From CAYNLK01 sp964398055 (GTDB taxonomy: Bacteria > Chloroflexota > Anaerolineae > 4572-78 > J111): 21,455 nt of DNA. The DNA is taken from positions 1-21,455 of the forward strand of contig CAYNLK010000083.1 in NCBI GenBank assembly GCA_964398055.1, in the 5' to 3' direction. The notes under the pieces are model-generated. The model did not search any database. It saw only the letters and a program-made list of their open reading frames with translations, and was not told where the DNA came from. Position numbers and translations under genes: made by a program. Position 1 is the first letter of the stretch. Each line of letters starts with the position of its first letter. Shown piece after piece: positions 15,198 to 21,455 of this stretch.

Positions 15198-16730
15198 ATG
15201 TCCCATCGTTCTCGTCGAGCCGGCCGCCGGCGTTCGTCGCCGGTTTTGCCGCTGCTGCAAATTCCGTTTCACCAGCCGCGCAACTTGCTGCCGCCGCTGG
15301 AGTTCATTTCAGCCGAGCAGGTCGAGCAAATTCATCAGGCTTCACTCGACATTCTGGAAAACATTGGCCTTCAGTTTCAGGATGATGAGGCGCTGGATAT
15401 CTGGCTGAAGGCCGGGGCCAAAGTAGACCTGGCTGCCCGCCACGTTTGGCCGGACCGCGGCCTCATTTTGGAAGCGCTGGCCCAAGCGCCGGCTGCCTTT
15501 ACCTGGCGCGCTCGCAACCCGGAGCGTAGTGTCCTGGTGGGTGAGAACGCCCTCACCTTTGGGCCAAACGGCGGGATGGTCTACGTGGCCGACCAGACCG
15601 GTAGTCGCCGGCCCGGCACGATGGCCGATCTGGAAAACTTTCTCAAGTTGGCCCAGCTTTGTCCGGTGTTGCATTGCGCCAGTTGGGAGCAGGTCGCGCC
15701 CCACGATATCCCGGTCACGACCCGTCACCTGCGGCGGCTTCAGGCGGCCTTTAGCCTAACCGACAAGATCGTGATGGAGGTGGCCCACGGCCGGGAAATC
15801 ACCACCGACTGCCTCAACATGGCCCAAATCGTCTTTGGCGATCTGACTGACGGCGGTCCGGTTATCGGTGACGTGATCAACGTCAACAGCCCCTTGCGTT
15901 ACGATAGCCGCATGTTGGGCGGTTTGATCACCTACGCCCGGGCCGGTCAGGTTTGCTTCATCACCCCCTTTATCCTGGCCGGGGCCATGAGTCCCATTAC
16001 CCTGGCTGCGGCCCTGGCCCAACAGAACGCCGAAGCCCTGGCCGGTATTGCCCTGACCCAACTGGTCAGGCCGGGCGCGCCGGTGATCTACGGCGGCTTC
16101 ACCACCAATGTCGATATGAAGAGCGGCGGCCCGGCCTTTGGCACGCCGGAGGGGGCCTGGGCGCTGCTGGTGGGGGCGCAGTTGGCCCGGCGCTACCACC
16201 TGCCGTACCGGGGCAGCGGCAGCCTGACCAACGCCAAGTTGCCCGACGCCCAGGCCGCCTACGAGACCATGTGGAGTCTCTGGCCGGCCGTCCTGGGCCA
16301 CACCAACCTGGTGATGCACGCCGTCGGCTGGCTGGACGGCGGCCTGACTACCTCCTACGAAAAGTTCATCATCGATGTGGAGATGCTGGCGATGTTCGCC
16401 CATTTTCTGCGAGGTTTCAGCATCGATGAGGAGAGCCTGGCTCTGGGCATGATCGCCGCGGTGGGGCCGGGCGGCCATCACCTGGGCACGCCGCACACCC
16501 TGGCCCGTCACCGCACCGAGTTTTACCAATCCTGGCTGAGCAATCGCCAAAACTACGACGGCTGGCTGGCCGCGGGTAGCCCGGATACGGTTCGGCGGGC
16601 CGCGCAGCTTTGGCCGGAACTGCTGGCCCAGTACGAAGCGCCGCCCCTCGATCCGGCCATTCGCGAGGCGTTGCAGGATTATGTTGAGCGCCGCGAGCGA
16701 GAGTTGGTTGGCCGGAATCTGTACGATTGA
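15198..16730 (+). CDS. Trimethylamine methyltransferase (MttB) family protein, non-pyrrolysine
   Basis: A 510-residue MttB-superfamily protein. Members move a methyl group from a quaternary or tertiary amine to a corrinoid protein; characterised non-pyrrolysine examples use glycine betaine, proline betaine, carnitine or gamma-butyrobetaine. The Arg-rich N-terminus (MSHRSRRAGRRR), the LEFISAEQVEQIHQASLDIL segment (34-53), GGFTTNVDMKSGGPAFGTPE (299-318) and LPDAQAAYE (348-356) are family landmarks. The frame runs without an amber codon, so it is not a pyrrolysine enzyme. ATG 15198 is chosen because GAGG lies 6 nt upstream and the earlier in-frame ATG would translate repeat DNA. No corrinoid protein, activase or second methyltransferase is in the window, so the methyl acceptor must be elsewhere or the chemistry differs. 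Confidence 0.88.
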   Translation: MSHRSRRAGRRRSSPVLPLLQIPFHQPRNLLPPLEFISAEQVEQIHQASLDILENIGLQFQDDEALDIWLKAGAKVDLAARHVWPDRGLILEALAQAPAAFTWRARNPERSVLVGENALTFGPNGGMVYVADQTGSRRPGTMADLENFLKLAQLCPVLHCASWEQVAPHDIPVTTRHLRRLQAAFSLTDKIVMEVAHGREITTDCLNMAQIVFGDLTDGGPVIGDVINVNSPLRYDSRMLGGLITYARAGQVCFITPFILAGAMSPITLAAALAQQNAEALAGIALTQLVRPGAPVIYGGFTTNVDMKSGGPAFGTPEGAWALLVGAQLARRYHLPYRGSGSLTNAKLPDAQAAYETMWSLWPAVLGHTNLVMHAVGWLDGGLTTSYEKFIIDVEMLAMFAHFLRGFSIDEESLALGMIAAVGPGGHHLGTPHTLARHRTEFYQSWLSNRQNYDGWLAAGSPDTVRRAAQLWPELLAQYEAPPLDPAIREALQDYVERRERELVGRNLYD

Positions 16731-16759
16731 GAGTGAACTCAGACAGAGAGACTGGGTTC

Positions 16760-16788
16760 TTGCATTATCTAAAAAGTAAGGCTATAAT
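16760..16788 (+). promoter_or_regulatory. Sigma70-like promoter for the toxin-antitoxin pair
   Basis: TTGCAT (16760-16765, three of six consensus), a 17-nt spacer and a perfect -10 TATAAT (16783-16788) lie 36 nt before the antitoxin ATG. It gives the toxin-antitoxin genes, and probably the downstream creatininase and regulator genes, their own start apart from the importer operon. Confidence 0.65.
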
Positions 16789-16829
16789 ATCTATGTAAGG
16801 AGATCAATTAGAGGTATACTATTATGGCC
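16780..16829 (+). promoter_or_regulatory. Candidate antitoxin operator: two inverted half-sites over the -10 and the start codon
   Basis: GGCTATAATA (16780-16789) and TATTATGGCC (16820-16829) are inverted copies matching at nine of ten positions, with centres exactly 40 nt apart, about four helical turns. One half covers the -10 box, the other the antitoxin start codon. AbrB/MazE-fold antitoxins usually repress their own promoter through inverted repeats in this position. Confidence 0.45.
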
Positions 16830-17093
16830 CTCGCCAAGATAACTAGCAAGGGACAGATTACAATTCCGGTTGATGTTCGCAATACCCTGGGCCTGGAGGC
16901 CGGCGACTCTCTGCTCTTTGAGGTTACTCAAACAGATGAAGCGCGCATCAAGGTAATCAAACGCAGATCGTTGTCTGATTTGTATCGCGCTTTGCCGGCC
17001 ACTCGACCCTATCCGGGTAAAATGGCGATCCGGGCTGAATTGGGACAACAGTTTGGTGAAAGACTCGATTCGCAACTGGAAGAGCCGTTATGA
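16824..17093 (+). CDS. AbrB/SpoVT (MazE-like) family antitoxin
   Basis: An 89-residue protein. Residues 1-50 form the swapped-hairpin AbrB DNA-binding domain (AKITSKGQITIPVDVRNTLGLEAGDSLLFEV), which binds DNA as a dimer. The C-terminal ~35 residues, ending with the acidic tail LDSQLEEPL, are expected to bind and block the toxin. AGAGG lies 9 nt before the ATG; an AAGGAG at 16797-16802 is too far. Its stop overlaps the toxin start (ATGA at 17090-17093), the usual translational coupling in such pairs. It probably represses its own promoter alone or with the toxin. Confidence 0.9.
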   Translation: MALAKITSKGQITIPVDVRNTLGLEAGDSLLFEVTQTDEARIKVIKRRSLSDLYRALPATRPYPGKMAIRAELGQQFGERLDSQLEEPL

Positions 17094-17497
17094 CTCGTCT
17101 GTGGGTTGATGCTAATGTGGTGCTACGTTTTCTAACCGGTGAACCCGAGGAGATGGCTGTACAAGCGGCCCGTTTGATGAAGCGAGCTGAAGGTGGTGAA
17201 TTCTCCTTATTTATCTCGCCCCTGGTGCTGGCCGAGATTATCTGGGTGCTCGAATCATTCTATCGCTACTCTATGGGGGATATAGCCGAGGTAATCCTGT
17301 CCCTGGTTGCCGCCGAAGGTATTGAAGTCGAGGATCGGGAACAGACCTTGCAAGCCGTTGAACTGGCTCGTGACCGAAATGTTGATTTTGTTGACGCGTA
17401 CCTGGCGGTCCAGGCGGCCCGGCAGGGAGAGCAAGTTTGTACGTTTGATGAAGCTGATTTCAAACGGTTACCGGCAACTTGGATAATGCCTGAGTAA
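17090..17497 (+). CDS. vapC: PIN-domain toxin, VapC-like ribonuclease
   Basis: A 135-residue single PIN domain. The acidic residues expected to hold the metal are present: Asp7 in VDANV, Glu49 in LAEIIW, Asp102 in VDFVDAYLA and Asp120 in CTFDEADF. VapC enzymes cut specific tRNAs or rRNA and stop translation when the antitoxin is lost. All catalytic acids are intact, so it is probably active. Pairing of a VapC toxin with an AbrB-type antitoxin is common. The creatininase gene begins 8 nt after the toxin stop. Confidence 0.9.
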   Translation: MTRLWVDANVVLRFLTGEPEEMAVQAARLMKRAEGGEFSLFISPLVLAEIIWVLESFYRYSMGDIAEVILSLVAAEGIEVEDREQTLQAVELARDRNVDFVDAYLAVQAARQGEQVCTFDEADFKRLPATWIMPE

Positions 17498-17505
17498 GTG
17501 TAAAA

Positions 17506-18642
17506 ATGACCAACTACTTCAATTACGAGACTTTAACCTGGCCCGAAATCGCCGAGCTGCCGCGGGCTACGCCGATGGTGATCCCGTTGGGTGAAGGTTA
17601 CGATTTGAGTCAGGTTGCCAGTGCTTTGGGGAATCCGGAGCAAGTTGGGTTATTGCCGCCTATCCCTTTTGGCTGGCTTGGCAGCGGACTGGCCGTGTCC
17701 AACCACTTGCTGGGCCAACTGGTCGCCAACCTGCTGGATAGCCTGCGCGACGATGGCTTCAGCCGGGTCTATGCCCTCTGCCCCCAGGGTCTTGAGCTGG
17801 GACTGGGGGCGGCCCGCCTGGCTTTGCCCCACCCCAGCCGGTTCAAAGCTGCGCCGCCTCTCCCCGCCGGCAGCGACCGGGACAAGGTAGTGCTCATCCC
17901 CATTGGCCACACCGAGCAGCACGGCCATCACCTGCCCATGTCCACCGACACGCTCATCATCGAAGCGGTCGGCCAGGGCGCGGCCGCGGTTGCGTCGGCG
18001 CAGTCCATCTGCCTGCCGGTCTTTCCCTACGGCGTCAGCACCCACCGCCCGGCTTTTGCCGGCACACTCAACGCCGGCGGGCGGGCGTTTGAGGATTTCT
18101 GGCTGGCGGTGATCGATCTGCTGGCGGCCCGTGGCTTTGACCGTTTCTACCTGCTCAGCGGCCACGGCGGCAACTGTTCCTTCCTGGTCAACGTGGTCAA
18201 ATATGCCGGCGAGCGCCACCGCCGCATCTTCTGCGCCACGGCCTGGCTCTACCTGTCCGGCCCCGACGGGGTGGCTGCACTAAAGCAACATCGCCGCTCG
18301 GCCATTGGCGGGATGGGCCACGCCGGCGAGTTAGAAACGGCCCTGCTGCTCCATCTCCGGCCCGATCTGGTCCACATGGAGCGAGTCATCGACGAAACCG
18401 ACTTCATCGCCACGCCGTCCTACTATATGGATTGGGTGGAAGGCGGGGCGCTGGTAGCCAATCCGCCCTGGGAAGACGACACCGCCACCGGGGCGTACGG
18501 CGCCGGCAGCCTGGCCACGGCCGAAAACGGCCGCCTCTGGCTGGAGGCGGCTATTGCCGAGAAGGTCGGCCACGTGGCCGAAATCCACGAGCAGCAGCGG
18601 CGGCGGGAGGCAAAGCGCCGGATCAGCGGCTTTGGACCATAG
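17506..18642 (+). CDS. Creatininase family amidohydrolase with an extra degenerate N-terminal half-domain
   Basis: A 378-residue protein, longer than the usual ~240-260 of the family. Residues about 125-360 form a complete creatininase domain with metal ligands Glu137 and His139 (GHTEQHG), Asp148 (STD), His220 (SGHGGN) and Glu275 (GHAGELETA). Members hydrolyse cyclic amides such as creatinine or act on formamidopyrimidine and inosose intermediates, usually with two metal ions. Residues about 8-105 look like a shortened second copy of the same fold: LTWPEIAELPRATPMVIPLG, LLPPIPFGW and LVANLLDSLRDDGFSRVYAL match the corresponding strands and helix, but all metal ligands and the GHGGN loop are gone. 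It lies 8 nt behind the toxin gene with a weak ribosome binding site, so it probably depends on upstream translation. No creatinase gene is nearby. Confidence 0.88.
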   Translation: MTNYFNYETLTWPEIAELPRATPMVIPLGEGYDLSQVASALGNPEQVGLLPPIPFGWLGSGLAVSNHLLGQLVANLLDSLRDDGFSRVYALCPQGLELGLGAARLALPHPSRFKAAPPLPAGSDRDKVVLIPIGHTEQHGHHLPMSTDTLIIEAVGQGAAAVASAQSICLPVFPYGVSTHRPAFAGTLNAGGRAFEDFWLAVIDLLAARGFDRFYLLSGHGGNCSFLVNVVKYAGERHRRIFCATAWLYLSGPDGVAALKQHRRSAIGGMGHAGELETALLLHLRPDLVHMERVIDETDFIATPSYYMDWVEGGALVANPPWEDDTATGAYGAGSLATAENGRLWLEAAIAEKVGHVAEIHEQQRRREAKRRISGFGP

Positions 18643-18646
18643 GAGG
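18641..18646 (+). promoter_or_regulatory. AGGAGG ribosome binding site pointing to a TTG start
   Basis: A full consensus AGGAGG overlaps the creatininase stop and lies 7 nt before TTG 18654, in frame with the LuxR-type regulator. The first ATG (18684) has no such site. Confidence 0.6.
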
Positions 18647-18653
18647 CGCTAAG

Positions 18654-21374
18654 TTGGTCGTCGGTGATGAAAAATCTGGCCCAATGGCCATTCGCCTGCT
18701 GGCTACTAAATTCCACATCCCCCCCTGGCGCGCCGCGGCGCTGCCCCGGCCGCGCCTGCTGGAGCAGCTCACCGCCGGGTTACGTGAAAACCGTAAATTG
18801 ACGCTGATCTCTGCCCCGGCCGGGTATAGCAAAACGACGCTGGTCAGTAGTTGGCTCCACCAATTGGCAGGGGAGCAAGGGAGCAGAGGGGCAGGGGAGA
18901 AAAGCTCACCCCTGCTCCCTGGCTCCTCTGCTCCCCTGCGCTTTATCTGGCTCTCCCTCGATGAAGCCGACAACGATCCGGCCCGTTTTTTGAGCTACTG
19001 GCTGGCCGCTTTCCAGCAGGTGGCTGAATCCATCAGCGAGAAAATTCAGCCTCTGTTGAGCCTGCCGCCGCTTCGCCTGCCGCCGATCAATGTGCTGTTG
19101 GATGAACTGCTCAACGAACTGGCGGCGCTCGAATTCCCCATCCTGCTGACCCTGGACGATTATCACCTCATCACCAACCCGCAAATTCACCAGGCGCTGG
19201 ACTATTTCATCGACCACCAACCGGCCCAAATACACCTGGTGCTCACCACCCGGGCCGACCCACCCTTGCCGCTCGCTCGCCTGCGCGCCCGCGGCCAGAT
19301 GACCGAAATCCGCGCCCGTGACCTGCGCTTCACGCCTGAAGAAGAGCGCCGCTTTTTCGAGCTTTCGCTAAACCTTGCCCTGGCCGAGGACTCCCTCCGC
19401 GCCCTGGACGAACGCACCGAGGGCTGGGCGGTTGGCTTACAACTGGCCGGGTTGGCCCTCCAAAACCAGAGCGACGCCCTGCGCCAGCGTTTCATCGAAA
19501 CCTTTCGCGGCAGTCACCGCTACGTGTTGGATTACCTGGCCGAGGAGGTCATCCGCCAGCAGGGGGAGGAGATTCGCGCCTTCCTCACCCAAACCAGCAT
19601 TCTTGACCGCTTCAACGCCGACCTCTGTAGCGCCCTCACCGGGCGGGCGGATGCTCAGGCGGTTATTGCGCATCTGGAACAGGTCAACCTGTTCATCGTC
19701 CCGTTGGATGATGAACGCATCTGGTATCGCTATCACCATCTGTTCGCAGATTACCTGCGCACCCTGCTCAGCCAGCCTGAACAAAGCGAGTTAAACAAAA
19801 AGGCCGCGGCCTGGCACGAAGCCAACGACCTGCCGGTTGAGGCGGTGCAATACGCCCTGGCCAGCGCCGATGCCGAATTTGCCGCCGATGTCATCGAGCG
19901 GGCCTTGATCAATAATAGTATCTGGTCGGGCGGTAATCTGGCCTTATTGTCAGCCTGGTTGGATGCCCTACCCCCGCCAGCCTTTCACGGCCGGCCGCAA
20001 TTGAGTTTGAACGCGGCCCACATTCTGTACCTGTCGGGCCGCTTTGAGCTGGCCGAAGAGCGCCTGGCCCAAACCGAGCAGGCCCTGCGCTCAACGCCCG
20101 ACGCTGAGCAAATGCTGGCCCTGGCGAAGCTATATCGCGGCTCAATCGCCGCCGTGCGCGGGCAGGCGCGCCAGGCCATCGAGCAAATCACCTTTGCCCA
20201 GGCGCGCCTGCCGCAGGGGGATCACCTGGCGCATGCCCGCGCATTTTTTAGCTTGGGGCTGGCGTATCAACTCTCCGATCAAACCGAGCGGGCTGTCCAA
20301 AATTATTTGCAATCGAGTGATGAAGCCGCCGCAGCCGGGGTGCTATTTCTGGCCATCCATGCCCGCTGCGCCGCGGCCCAGGTGCAAATCACCCAGGGCC
20401 GTTTGCATCTGGCCGAGCAGAGCTGCCGGCAGGCCATTCAACTGGCCGAAGGCGTGCGCCTACCGCCGTTGGGGTTGGCCTGGATTGTCCTGGGCGGCAT
20501 TGCCCTGGAGCGAAACGACCTGGCCGCGGCCGAACGGCTGTTGCAGGATGGCATTGCGTTGGCCCGTCAGGGCGGCTTGATGGATGATGTTGTTGTGGGG
20601 TTGGCGTTTTTGGCCCGGCTGCGCGCCCACTTGACCCCCGGCGATAAAACCGGCGTCCTGGCCGCCATTCAGGAAGTCCAGGCCATTATCCGCGGGTATG
20701 GGGTTGAACGCATGGATATTTTGGCCGCGGCCCACCTGGCCCGCCTGCAACTTTTTATGGGCCAGCAACAAGCGGCGGTGCAGTGGGCCGCGGTGTATCA
20801 GGCCGTTCGCGGCGAGTCCCGGCGCGAGTTCGAAGAGCTGACTCTGGCCCGCATCCTGCTGGCCACCGGCCAGTTGGACCCGCTGCCGGCCATCTTGCAG
20901 CCGCTTTTGGAAAAGGCAACCGCGGCCGGGCAAGGGCAAACCTGTATCGAAGTGATGCTGCTGCTGGGCTTATTTCACCAGGCCAGGCAGGATCCTCAAG
21001 CCGCGCTGGAGTGGCTGGGCCAGTCCCTGCGCCTGGCCGCGCCCGAAGGCTACGCCCGCCTCTTTTTGGATGAAGGCCAACCGCTGCTCGACCTGTTACC
21101 CAAAGCGCGCCAGGCTGCGCCTGAATTTGTGGATACCCTCCTGGGCATGAGCCAGTCCAAAAGTGAGGCTCTCGCCGCCCTGCCCGACCCGCTCAGCGAG
21201 CAGGAACTGCGGGTGCTCCATTTGATCGTGGCGGGCAAATCCAACCAGGAGATCGCCGCGGAACTGGTCATCAGTGTGGGCACCGCCAAGTGGCATGTCC
21301 ACAACATCCTGCAAAAATTGGGGGTGAGCAACCGGCCGCAGGCCATTGCCCGCGCCAGGGCATTGGGCCTCTAA
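18654..21374 (+). CDS. MalT-like LuxR family transcriptional regulator (ATPase-TPR-HTH)
   Basis: A large (906-residue) signal-transduction activator. Numbering from the internal ATG 18684: LLATKFHIPP (5-14) opens the family; the P-loop is APAGYSKTT (44-52), then FIWLSLDEADNDPARF, LTLDDYH as Walker B, and a winged-helix region. A helical TPR-like repeat region spans about 400-800, and a C-terminal LuxR helix-turn-helix begins LSEQELRVLHLIVAGKSNQEIA. In MalT-type proteins, inducer and ATP binding cause assembly and DNA binding. Two oddities: the P-loop has Ser where Gly normally precedes the Lys, and residues about 62-86 are a Gly/Ser-rich insert coded by an inverted octad repeat. I chose TTG 18654 because of its AGGAGG; ATG 18684 is the alternative. 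It lies directly after the creatininase gene and may control it or the wider locus. Confidence 0.9.
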   Translation: MVVGDEKSGPMAIRLLATKFHIPPWRAAALPRPRLLEQLTAGLRENRKLTLISAPAGYSKTTLVSSWLHQLAGEQGSRGAGEKSSPLLPGSSAPLRFIWLSLDEADNDPARFLSYWLAAFQQVAESISEKIQPLLSLPPLRLPPINVLLDELLNELAALEFPILLTLDDYHLITNPQIHQALDYFIDHQPAQIHLVLTTRADPPLPLARLRARGQMTEIRARDLRFTPEEERRFFELSLNLALAEDSLRALDERTEGWAVGLQLAGLALQNQSDALRQRFIETFRGSHRYVLDYLAEEVIRQQGEEIRAFLTQTSILDRFNADLCSALTGRADAQAVIAHLEQVNLFIVPLDDERIWYRYHHLFADYLRTLLSQPEQSELNKKAAAWHEANDLPVEAVQYALASADAEFAADVIERALINNSIWSGGNLALLSAWLDALPPPAFHGRPQLSLNAAHILYLSGRFELAEERLAQTEQALRSTPDAEQMLALAKLYRGSIAAVRGQARQAIEQITFAQARLPQGDHLAHARAFFSLGLAYQLSDQTERAVQNYLQSSDEAAAAGVLFLAIHARCAAAQVQITQGRLHLAEQSCRQAIQLAEGVRLPPLGLAWIVLGGIALERNDLAAAERLLQDGIALARQGGLMDDVVVGLAFLARLRAHLTPGDKTGVLAAIQEVQAIIRGYGVERMDILAAAHLARLQLFMGQQQAAVQWAAVYQAVRGESRREFEELTLARILLATGQLDPLPAILQPLLEKATAAGQGQTCIEVMLLLGLFHQARQDPQAALEWLGQSLRLAAPEGYARLFLDEGQPLLDLLPKARQAAPEFVDTLLGMSQSKSEALAALPDPLSEQELRVLHLIVAGKSNQEIAAELVISVGTAKWHVHNILQKLGVSNRPQAIARARALGL
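18867..18939. repeat. Inverted octad repeat inside the LuxR regulator gene
   Basis: The left arm (18867-18899) consists of 8-nt units like GGGGAGCA; the right arm (18905-18939) consists of units like CTCCCCTG, the reverse complement. The outer 11 bp pair perfectly (18867-18877 with 18929-18939) and the inner part imperfectly around a 5-nt loop. The segment stays in frame and codes for about 25 residues between the P-loop and the next conserved strand. Confidence 0.85.
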
Positions 21375-21455
21375 CCCCTGGTTGAATTAGCATCAAAAAA
21401 AGAGGGATGGTTCAGAAATCGGTTGACACATTAACAACAGAATAAGTTTACAGGA
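21375..21455. other. Window-end intergenic stretch with a possible -35 box
   Basis: After the regulator stop there is AT-rich DNA with TTGACA at 21423-21428. A matching -10 is not clear before the window ends; TTTACA at 21447-21452 is the nearest candidate. No terminator hairpin is evident after the regulator gene. Confidence 0.25.

Noticed and set aside
15198..16730. Pyrrolysine-containing trimethylamine methyltransferase
   Set aside because: The reading frame is uninterrupted with no in-frame amber codon, and no pyl genes are present in the window.
5908..18642. Complete creatinine-to-glycine pathway (creatininase, creatinase, sarcosine oxidase)
   Set aside because: A creatininase-family and a sarcosine-oxidase-family protein are present, but no creatinase is seen and both families have many other substrates, so the pathway is not supported.

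Overview
The window looks like part of a chromosome from a Chloroflexota bacterium (Anaerolineae, Caldilineae or a related class). This is inferred from GC-rich coding DNA, a lipoprotein with a Pro/Ala/Glu linker after the lipid anchor, a MalT-type LuxR regulator, and gaps filled with degenerate 7- and 8-nt tandem units. There is no rRNA, tRNA, phage or transposase gene to confirm it.

Layout. (1) 1-253: window edge with a possible tiny ORF. (2) 254-5657, minus strand: an operon-like set of a C45-type N-terminal-nucleophile acyltransferase/hydrolase followed by two tandem CocE/NonD (S15-type) serine hydrolases. (3) 5658-5907: divergent control region with a near-consensus sigma70 promoter (TTGACA, 17 nt, TATTAT) facing right. 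(4) 5908-13082, plus strand: a covalent-FAD amine oxidase of the sarcosine/N-methyltryptophan oxidase family, then a complete dipeptide/oligopeptide ABC importer (lipoprotein, two permeases, two ATPases). (5) 13230-16730: an S9-type propeller/hydrolase peptidase and an MttB-family (non-pyrrolysine) methyltransferase. (6) 16740-17497: an AbrB/PIN toxin-antitoxin pair with its own promoter and a candidate operator. (7) 17506-21374: a creatininase-family amidohydrolase with a degenerate extra N-terminal half-domain, and a large MalT/LuxR ATPase regulator.

How the genes may work together (inference). The importer brings in a peptide-like or N-substituted amine. The S15, C45 and S9 enzymes cut amide, ester or peptide bonds. 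The FAD oxidase and MttB homologue act on N-methyl groups, the creatininase homologue opens a small cyclic amide or similar, and the LuxR protein may control the set. No single known pathway accounts for all of it, and neither a creatinase nor a corrinoid protein is present, so the substrate is open.

The most unusual sequence features are: heptad and octad repeat arrays in most gaps that also appear inside two coding regions; a creatininase built from a broken half-domain plus an intact one; a double palindrome between the C45 and CocE genes; and a toxin-antitoxin pair whose promoter probably also reads into the creatininase gene.
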